Position numbers and translations under genes: made by a program. A DNA stretch of 36,286 bases from DATBSK01 sp040902705 (lineage in GTDB: Bacteria > Actinomycetota > Acidimicrobiia > IMCC26256 > PALSA-555): contig JBBDWT010000072.1 in the NCBI GenBank assembly GCA_040902705.1, positions 1 to 36,286 of the forward strand, in the 5' to 3' direction. The notes under the pieces are model-generated. The model did no database searches. It was not told where the DNA came from and saw only the letters and a list, made by a program, of their open reading frames with translations. Positions 30,733-36,286 of this stretch are shown here, one piece after another. Each line of letters opens with the position of its first letter. Position 1 is the stretch's first letter.

Positions 30733-31131
30733 ATGGGTGAGCTCGAGCCGATCGCGCCGAAGCCGGGGCCTCCCCAGCCCGGACCGCCGGCGTTCGTCGA
30801 CCGCATACGCGACGCGATCACCGTCAAGCGCGTGTGGGGCAAGCCGATCGAGCGCGACGGCATCACGGTGATCCCCGCGGCCACGGTGAGCGGTGGCGGC
30901 GGAGGGGGCGGCGGCCAGCAGCCCGATGGCAACGTGGGCAGCGGAGGCGGCTTCGGCGTGCGGGCTCGCCCCGCGGGGGCGATGGTCATCCGGGACGGAG
31001 ACGCGCACTGGGAGCCGGCCGTCGACCCCGAACGCCGCCTCGCGATCGCGGCGGTCGTCAGCGTCGTGGGGATCCTCGCCGCCCGATCGCTGCTCCGCCA
31101 TCACGGGCGTCGCCACCGACGCCACCGCTGA
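30733..31131 (+). CDS. GerW/YtfJ-like protein
   Basis: A 132-residue protein with the GerW/YtfJ core VKRVWGKPIERDGITVIPAATVSGGGGGGGG, then GGFGVRARPAGAMVIRDGDAHWEPAVD, and a C-terminal hydrophobic helix (LAIAAVVSVVGILAARSLL) followed by a His/Arg-rich tail. In Bacillus the family is tied to spore germination, but in non-sporulating actinobacteria its role is unknown. The N-terminus is Pro-rich (PKPGPPQPGPP). ATG at 30733 has AGAGGAG 5-6 nt upstream; an in-frame ATG at 30697 lacks one. The downstream amidohydrolase starts 3 nt after its stop, which suggests co-transcription. Confidence 0.85.
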   Translation: MGELEPIAPKPGPPQPGPPAFVDRIRDAITVKRVWGKPIERDGITVIPAATVSGGGGGGGGQQPDGNVGSGGGFGVRARPAGAMVIRDGDAHWEPAVDPERRLAIAAVVSVVGILAARSLLRHHGRRHRRHR

Positions 31132-31134
31132 CGC

Positions 31135-32250
31135 ATGTCCACGACGTTCCGAGTTTTCGACGCCGACGCGCACTTCATGGAGCCGCCCGACTTCTGGGCG
31201 GAACACCTCGAGCCCGCGCTGCGAGACCGCGGCCCCGTCGGGTCCGGCGACCGCGGCGCGATCGTCGTCGACCGCGACCGGCGCGTGCCGACGGTACGGT
31301 GGCGACGGCTCGCCGGTGGGCTCCGGACGCTCAACGACGAGTGGGCGACGCACTACGCCAGGTACGAGGAGCGCGGCTGGGACCCCGACGCGTACGTCAT
31401 GGCCATGGACGACCAGGGCATCGACCGCATGGCGCTCTACCCGAGCCGAGGGCTCATGGAGGTCGCGGCGTGGGGCCTCGACCCGAAGCTCGCCGCCGCG
31501 ATCGTGCGGGCGTCGAACGACTGGGCCGCGAAGTTCGTCGCGCACGTGCCCGACCGACTCCTCGCCGTCGGGCAGCTCTCGCTGCGCGACGTCGATGCCG
31601 CGATCGACGAAGCCCGCCGCGGTGTCGAGCAGCACGGCTTCCGTGCGTTCTTCGTCCTCCCCGAGCCGCCGCTGCCGGGCGTCACGCTCGAGCGCGACTA
31701 CTACGAGCCGCTGTGGGCGGCGCTCGCCGAGCTCGATGTCGCGCTCGCGCTCCACAACGTCGCGGGCACGGGGCTCGGCCAGATCGGAGCCGACCGGTTC
31801 GGCGACTGGGCGCTCCCCCGCATCGCGGCCGCGTTCCCCCTCGAGAGCGCGCTCACGCTGTTCTCGTTCCTCGTCGGCGGCATCTGCGACCGCCACCCGG
31901 GGCTTCGGGTCGTGGTGCTCGAGTCGGGCGCGGGCTGGGTGCCGTTCTGGCTGTGGTGGCTCGACGAGCTGTACGAGCGGTACGCCGGTCTCGACACCGC
32001 CGAGCTGTCGGCCACGCCCGGCGAGCTGTTCCGCCGGCAGTGCTTCGTCTCCGCCGAGATCGAGGAGCCCCACCTGCGCCACGCGGTCGACGCCCTGGGC
32101 GTCGACTGCATCGTCACCGCGTCCGACTTCCCCCACCCCGAGGGCTCGTTCCCCGACGGCGTGCGCGACTTCCTCGCCCGCAGCGACCTCACCGACCCCG
32201 AGAAGCAGGCGATCCTCTCCACCAACCCGTCCCGCCTCTACGGCGTCTGA
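31135..32250 (+). CDS. Amidohydrolase-2 (TIM-barrel) family protein
   Basis: A 371-residue relative of the protein at 25658. VFDADAHFMEPPDFW is the N-terminal metal strand (D-x-D-x-H-x-x-E). GIDRMALYPSRGL, VALALHNVAG (barrel His), LRVVVLESGAGWVPFWLWWLDELYE, and ITASDFPHPEGSFP-like VTASDFPHPEG (metal Asp) follow. It has the same diverged DxH...E arrangement instead of HxH. The substrate is unknown: ring-fission or lactone hydrolysis is typical for these loci. ATG at 31135 follows the GerW-like stop closely. A hairpin separates it from the convergent VanY-like gene. Confidence 0.9.
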   Translation: MSTTFRVFDADAHFMEPPDFWAEHLEPALRDRGPVGSGDRGAIVVDRDRRVPTVRWRRLAGGLRTLNDEWATHYARYEERGWDPDAYVMAMDDQGIDRMALYPSRGLMEVAAWGLDPKLAAAIVRASNDWAAKFVAHVPDRLLAVGQLSLRDVDAAIDEARRGVEQHGFRAFFVLPEPPLPGVTLERDYYEPLWAALAELDVALALHNVAGTGLGQIGADRFGDWALPRIAAAFPLESALTLFSFLVGGICDRHPGLRVVVLESGAGWVPFWLWWLDELYERYAGLDTAELSATPGELFRRQCFVSAEIEEPHLRHAVDALGVDCIVTASDFPHPEGSFPDGVRDFLARSDLTDPEKQAILSTNPSRLYGV

Positions 32251-32251
32251 C

Positions 32252-32282
32252 CGCGTCGACCGCGCCCGCCGCGCCCGACGCG
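32252..32282. terminator. Hairpin between convergent genes
   Basis: CGCGTCG (32252-32258) pairs with CGACGCG (32276-32282) around a 17-nt GC-only loop. It fills the 33-bp gap between two convergent stop codons, so it probably terminates both transcripts. No T-tract is present. Confidence 0.5.
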
Positions 32283-32283
32283 C

Positions 32284-32904
32284 TCAGCGGAGACCGCCCG
32301 CCGGTCGGTAGGTCCAGTGCCATGGCTCACGGGGAGTGTCCTCGGCGAAGCCGTACCGCCAGCCGTTCTCGCGCATCCACGCGGTCCCCCGGGTGTCGAG
32401 ATCGAGATCGAGCGCGAGGCCCCAGCCGTGGTTGCTCGTTCCCGGCACCGCAGCCAGGCCGCCGTCCTGGTAGAGGCCCTTGGCGCGCGCCATGGCAACT
32501 TGATCCTCGTACGAGCGGTAGCCGTCGCTGACGCCGAGGGCCACACCGGAGCGCGCGGCATCACTCCGCATCTGCTCGAAGGCCTGCGCCGCGGGCGCGT
32601 AGAGCCGCTCGGACCCGTCCGCGATCGGGACGAGCATCTCAGGCGGGATCTGGCCGTTGCCCCACTGCCTGAGCTGTGAAGGGGGCTCGAGCCGCCCGTA
32701 GGCGCCCGGTGCACGCCGTTCAGCCGGGACGAGCGACGTCGTGCCGCTGAAGCTCGCGAGCGTGTCGGCGAAGCTGACGCGCCCGGTCGGCGACCCGAGC
32801 GTCGAGACGGGCGCGGCCCCCGATGCCACGGTGAGCATCCGCTGGATCTCGGCGATCCGCGTCTGGACCGATTGCACGCCGTCGATCGCCATCGACCACC
32901 ACAC
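32284..32904 (-). CDS. VanY/M15B-type D-Ala-D-Ala carboxypeptidase with a FlgJ-like N-terminus
   Basis: A peptidoglycan peptidase domain in the C-terminal half: GVSDGYRSYEDQVAMARAKG, then SNHGWGLALDLDLDTRG (metal His and Asp of SxHxxGxAxD) and EPWHWTYRP (E-x-W-H-W, catalytic Glu and metal His). The N-terminal about 70 residues (IDGVQSVQTRIAEIQRML, FADTLASFSG) look like the short helix of flagellum- or secretion-associated murein hydrolases. No Sec signal peptide or lipobox is visible, which is unusual for an enzyme acting outside the cell. GTG at 32904 is listed; ATG at 32892 is an alternative. Neighbours are unrelated catabolic genes. Confidence 0.85.
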   Translation of the reverse strand: MWWSMAIDGVQSVQTRIAEIQRMLTVASGAAPVSTLGSPTGRVSFADTLASFSGTTSLVPAERRAPGAYGRLEPPSQLRQWGNGQIPPEMLVPIADGSERLYAPAAQAFEQMRSDAARSGVALGVSDGYRSYEDQVAMARAKGLYQDGGLAAVPGTSNHGWGLALDLDLDTRGTAWMRENGWRYGFAEDTPREPWHWTYRPAGGLR

Positions 32905-32990
32905 CCTCCGAAGGCCGAGGTCTCATCGGCGAGCCGCGGGCCGACATGAGGTCATCGGGCTGAGGTGTTGACGCGCGCCGCCGGGTGGGC

Positions 32991-34238
32991 TCAGTCGAAC
33001 ACCACCGGGAGCTTGTTCGGGGCGCGGAACGCGAGACCGCTGATCTGGACGTCGTCGGCGTCGGGGGCGAGCCGGACGTTCGAGAGCCGGTCGAGCACCT
33101 TGTTGATCGCGATCGTCGTCTCCATGCGCGCGAGGTGGATGCCGAGGCACATGTGCGGACCGAACGCGAAGGCCATGTGCGGCTGCATCTTGCGGTGGAT
33201 GTCGAACTGGTCGGGGTTCTCCCAGCGCGCCGGGTCGCGGTTCGCGCTCCCCATCTCGACCTGGATCGGTGAGCCCGCCGCGATCTGCACGCCCGCGACC
33301 TCGACGTCGCGCATCGCGGTGCGGCCGATGCCGGTGAGCGGCGGCTCCCACCGCAGCCCCTCCTCGATCGCCTGCTGCATGAGCGAGCGGTCGTCGCGCA
33401 GCGCCGCGAGCTGGTCGGGGTTCGAGAGCAGCCCGAACATGAGGTTGCTCGACGACCGGTACGTCGTCTCGGCACCCGCGGGCAGCAGCAGCCGGAGGAA
33501 CGCGATGATCTCCTCGTCGGTGAGGCGGATGCCGTCGAGCTCGGCCTGCACGAGCACGCTGATGACGTCCTCGCGCGGGTCGGCACGGCGGTCGGCGACG
33601 ATTCCGGCGAAGTAGTCGTAGAGCCACTGCGACGCGACGAGGCCCCGGTCGATCTCGGTCGCGATCGTGATCAGCTCGACCGCCTTGCGGTGGAACATCG
33701 GCAGGTCGCTCGCGGGAAGACCGAGCATCCCGGCGATCACATGGACGGGGAACGGCCACAACAGCTCGCGCACGAGGTCGGCCTCGCCGCGGTCGACGAA
33801 GCCGTCGATCATGCCGTCGACGATCGGCGTGATGAGGTCGCGGTCCCACCGCTCCATCGCCTTGCGCGTGAACGCCTGCTGCACGAGCGACCGGTACTGG
33901 TGGTGCTCGGGCTCGTCCATCTCGAGGATCGAGTGGCCCATCACCAGCCCGATGCTGTCGGCGTAGCCCGACGACGAGAACGTCTCGCCGTCCTTGAGCA
34001 CCTGCTGCACGGTGTCGAACGACAGCACCGCGTACGACGTGGTGTCGGGGTGGATCATCGCCTCCTCGAGCGATCCCTCGAGGCCGAAGCGCGCCGTGAA
34101 CGCGCCGGTGTGCACCGGGCACTCCGCCCGCATCTCGTGGAAGGTCGGGTGGATGTCGACGACCTGCCCGATGCCGGCCGCCTCGTCGAACACCGCGAAG
34201 GCGTCGTACGCCTCGTCGTCGGTGCTCGGGCCCTGGAC
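32991..34238 (-). CDS. Cytochrome P450, 5' end lost in assembly gap
   Basis: At least 415 residues up to the N-run. The frame remains open through VQGPSTDDEAYDAFAVFDEA into the gap, so the true start is missing and the GTG at 34193 is probably internal. I-helix PAGAETTYR (oxygen-activating A-G-x-E-T-T), K-helix EEGLRWEP (ExxR), MGSANRDPARWENPDQFDIHR and heme loop FAFGPHMCLGIHLARME (axial Cys) are all present, so the enzyme should be functional. It is a soluble bacterial class P450. A lipid or steroid hydroxylase fits the locus but cannot be shown. It is divergent from the flavoprotein on the other side of the gap. Confidence 0.92.
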   Translation of the reverse strand, partial: VQGPSTDDEAYDAFAVFDEAAGIGQVVDIHPTFHEMRAECPVHTGAFTARFGLEGSLEEAMIHPDTTSYAVLSFDTVQQVLKDGETFSSSGYADSIGLVMGHSILEMDEPEHHQYRSLVQQAFTRKAMERWDRDLITPIVDGMIDGFVDRGEADLVRELLWPFPVHVIAGMLGLPASDLPMFHRKAVELITIATEIDRGLVASQWLYDYFAGIVADRRADPREDVISVLVQAELDGIRLTDEEIIAFLRLLLPAGAETTYRSSSNLMFGLLSNPDQLAALRDDRSLMQQAIEEGLRWEPPLTGIGRTAMRDVEVAGVQIAAGSPIQVEMGSANRDPARWENPDQFDIHRKMQPHMAFAFGPHMCLGIHLARMETTIAINKVLDRLSNVRLAPDADDVQISGLAFRAPNKLPVVFD

Positions 34239-34338
34239 NNNNNNNNNNNNNNNNNNNNNNNNNNNNNNNNNNNNNNNNNNNNNNNNNNNNNNNNNNNNNN
34301 NNNNNNNNNNNNNNNNNNNNNNNNNNNNNNNNNNNNNN
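34239..34338. other. Assembly gap of exactly 100 N
   Basis: 100 unresolved bases between two divergent genes. The round length is a scaffolding placeholder, so the real size is unknown. It hides the start codons of both the P450 and the flavoprotein and their shared promoter region. Confidence 0.98.
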
Positions 34339-34339
34339 G

Positions 34340-36286
34340 GTGGGCCCGCTCACGCTGCGCAACCGGGTGATCTTCGGTGCGCACTTCACGATGTTCACCG
34401 AGCCGAACCCCGTGTGGGGCGAGCCCGGCTTCTCCGGCCGGCGCTACGGGCGGTACCTCGCCGAGCGCGCCCGCGGCGGCGTCGCCGCGGTCATCGCGGG
34501 CGAGACGGCCGTCTCGCCGAACACCGCGTACAAGATGCCGAACAACGCCAACGGGTGGGACCCCGAGTGCATCCCGCACTACGAGCAGCTCACGAGTCAG
34601 GTGCACGAGCACGGCGCGGCCGCGTTCATCCAGCTCACGCACTCCGGGGCGATGATGCTCGGCAACTGGTCGAAGCAGGTCGCGCTCGCGCCGTCGGTGC
34701 ATCCCGACCACATGGAAGCGCCCCGTGCGATGGACGCGCGCGACATCGCCGAGTCGATCGACTACCACGTCAAGTGCGCGCGCAACGCCGTCGGCGGCGG
34801 CTTCGACGGAATCGAGATCCAGAGCGCGCACGGCTACCTGCTCCACCAGTTCCTCTCGCCGAAGTTCAACCACCGCACCGACGGCTACGGCGGCAGCCTC
34901 GAGCACCGGATGCGCTTCGGCGTCGAGGTCGTGTCCGCGGTGCGGGAGGCGGTGGGCGATGGCATCGCAGTCGGCATCCGGCTCGTCGGCGACGACGAGC
35001 AGTCACATGGGCCCGGTCTGACGGCGGACGACTGCGCGGAGGTGGCGGCCCGTTACGAGGACCTCGGGCTCGTCGACTACCTCAACGTCAGTGTGGGGAC
35101 GGGCGGCATCGGGATGGTGCGCACCAACTACACGCCCCACTGCTTCGGGGTGTACGCCGCGCACGCGATCAAGAAGGCAGTGCGCGCCACACCCGTCTTC
35201 ACCGTGCACCGGATCCTGACCCCCGACGAGGCCGAGCGGATCATCGAGAGCCACGAGGCCGACGGCATCACGCTGGTGCGCGCGCTCATCTCCGACCCCG
35301 AGTGGGTCGCGAAGGCGCACGACGGGCGCGACGACGAGATCCGCCACTGCACCGGCATCAACCAGTCGTGCTACGGCAACCTGCTCCAGTCGATGCCGAT
35401 CAGCTGCGTACAGAACCCCGCAGTGGGACGCGAGGACGTTCTCGGCTTCGGCACGCTCGAGCCCGCGGCGACACCCAAGAAGGTCGTCGTGGTCGGCGGC
35501 GGCCCGGGCGGGATGGAGGCCGCGGCGACGGCCGCGGCCCGCGGCCACGACGTCACGCTGCTCGAGCGCGACGCCGAGCTCGGCGGCGCGCTGCGCTGGG
35601 CGCGCGAGCTCCCGGGGCGGGGCGAGATCTGGGAGATCGCCCGCTGGCGCATCGGCGAGTGCGAACGCCGCGGCGTCGACGCCAGGCTCGGGGTCGACGC
35701 GACCGCCGACGCAGTCCTCGCGCTGGAGCCCGACGCCGTCATCATCGCGACGGGCGGGCACGCGACCAAGGTCGGCCAGGCCGCGTACCACCCGATGCCC
35801 GTGCCGGGCTCCGAGCAGGACTGGGTGCTCGACCACGTCGACGCACTCAAGCGCGTGCTCGCCGACCCGAAGTCGCTCGGCGCGCGCGTGCTGATCCTCG
35901 ACGCCGTCGGCCACGCCCAGGCGATCGGGCTCGGCGAGATGCTCGCGACCGCGGGCGTCGACGTGACCTGCGTGACCCCGCTCCCCAACCCGATGGCCCT
36001 CGACGGCGAGACCCAGGCCGCGATCCTCCCGCGCGCGGTGCAGGCCGGCATGCAGTGGCGCCCGAACACCGCGGTCGCGTTCATCGGCGACCACGAGGTG
36101 ACGGTCGTCGACGTGCTGGCCCGGTCCCTCGAGGCGATCGCCGACGTCGACACGGTCGTCATCCGCACGCACGGCCTGCCGAACGACGAGCTCTACGCCG
36201 CCCTCGACGGGAAGGTCGACCAGCTCGAGCGGGTCGGCGATGCCGTCGCGGTCCGGTACGTCGACCGAGCGGTGTACGACGGCCAC
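34340..36286 (+). CDS. FadH/old-yellow-enzyme family flavoprotein, partial at both ends
   Basis: 649 codons without a stop, entering from the gap and leaving the window. The N-terminal TIM barrel has VGPLTLRNRVIFGAHFTMF, FIQLTHSG (active-site His), GFDGIEIQSAHGYLLHQFLSP and NHRTDGYGGSLEHRMRF, all standard for OYE/2,4-dienoyl-CoA reductase. The FAD/NADPH domain starts KKVVVVGGGPGGMEAAATAAARGHDVTLLERD. The iron-sulfur segment reads C-x2-I-x3-C-x11-C, so the second Cys of the usual C-x2-C-x3-C-x11-C is Ile. It reduces an enoyl or dienoyl-CoA-like alkene. A mycofactocin-system OYE relative is possible but not demonstrated. Confidence 0.92.
   Translation, partial: MGPLTLRNRVIFGAHFTMFTEPNPVWGEPGFSGRRYGRYLAERARGGVAAVIAGETAVSPNTAYKMPNNANGWDPECIPHYEQLTSQVHEHGAAAFIQLTHSGAMMLGNWSKQVALAPSVHPDHMEAPRAMDARDIAESIDYHVKCARNAVGGGFDGIEIQSAHGYLLHQFLSPKFNHRTDGYGGSLEHRMRFGVEVVSAVREAVGDGIAVGIRLVGDDEQSHGPGLTADDCAEVAARYEDLGLVDYLNVSVGTGGIGMVRTNYTPHCFGVYAAHAIKKAVRATPVFTVHRILTPDEAERIIESHEADGITLVRALISDPEWVAKAHDGRDDEIRHCTGINQSCYGNLLQSMPISCVQNPAVGREDVLGFGTLEPAATPKKVVVVGGGPGGMEAAATAAARGHDVTLLERDAELGGALRWARELPGRGEIWEIARWRIGECERRGVDARLGVDATADAVLALEPDAVIIATGGHATKVGQAAYHPMPVPGSEQDWVLDHVDALKRVLADPKSLGARVLILDAVGHAQAIGLGEMLATAGVDVTCVTPLPNPMALDGETQAAILPRAVQAGMQWRPNTAVAFIGDHEVTVVDVLARSLEAIADVDTVVIRTHGLPNDELYAALDGKVDQLERVGDAVAVRYVDRAVYDGH

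Noticed and set aside
1..36286. tRNA, rRNA, riboswitch, CRISPR array or transposase gene
   Set aside because: None was recognised by eye on either strand; weak structured RNAs could still be missed without a covariance search.
34340..36286. Claim of a mycofactocin cluster
   Set aside because: The OYE-type protein could belong to such a system, but no mftA-F gene or typical mycofactocin SDR insertion is seen in the window.

Overview
The window is a high-GC, gene-dense stretch of actinobacterial chromosome. It carries many GTG starts, ATGA/GTGA stop-start overlaps and almost no intergenic space. The gene content is four luciferase-like (probably F420-dependent) oxidoreductases, three acyl-CoA synthetases, four short-chain dehydrogenases, three amidohydrolase-2 proteins, a class III CoA-transferase, a thiolase-like/DUF35 pair, a cytochrome P450 and a GerW/YtfJ-like protein. 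This suggests a free-living Actinomycetota, perhaps Acidimicrobiia. The lineage is an inference from gene content and composition, not from a marker gene. A run of exactly 100 Ns (34239-34338) shows that this is a scaffolded draft assembly.

Layout. Positions 1-2.4 kb hold a leftward SDR and acyl-CoA synthetase. A divergent promoter region (2.39-2.49 kb) separates them from a rightward run (2.5-10.3 kb): acyl-CoA synthetase, an EthD-like protein, two DUF202 membrane proteins, an LLM oxidoreductase, a small EthD-like protein, a sulfur module (MBL-rhodanese plus TauE/SafE exporter behind a CsoR/CstR-like operator) and a second LLM oxidoreductase. Leftward 10.46-12.24 kb has an LLM oxidoreductase and a 3-hydroxyisobutyrate-dehydrogenase-like enzyme. 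Rightward 12.39-14.15 kb has a SnoaL/NTF2-like protein and a fourth LLM oxidoreductase, each preceded by a sequence fitting the KstR consensus TnnAACnnGTTnnA. Leftward 14.2-16.7 kb is a translationally coupled trio (unknown duplicated-domain protein, Gfo/Idh/MocA oxidoreductase, Nudix hydrolase).

Rightward 16.8-21.2 kb is the most coherent operon: a double-length CoA-transferase, an Ltp2-like thiolase homologue without the nucleophilic cysteine, a DUF35 OB-fold protein and a DUF4499 membrane protein. This resembles the retro-aldolase chemistry of steroid side-chain degradation. Leftward 21.2-25.0 kb holds an SDR, an MFS exporter, a second SDR and an amidohydrolase. Positions 25.1-25.65 kb hold a palindromic repeat, a probable decayed LLM fragment and a SnoaL-like gene. 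Further right are a leftward amidohydrolase, a rightward run (SMP-30 lactonase-like, FadD-like synthetase, SDR, GerW/YtfJ-like protein, amidohydrolase), a leftward VanY-type peptidase, a 5'-truncated leftward P450 and a rightward FadH/old-yellow-enzyme flavoprotein running off the window.

Together the genes suggest peripheral catabolism of a lipid, steroid or terpenoid-like acid: activation to CoA thioesters, oxidation by P450, F420 and NAD(P) enzymes, CoA transfer, retro-aldol cleavage and lactone or ring hydrolysis. The substrate cannot be named from sequence. The least expected feature is a set of palindromic elements. One 41-bp element occurs twice at 40/41 identity, one pair shares a consensus arm, and one 43-bp palindrome lies in frame inside the linker of the fused CoA-transferase.
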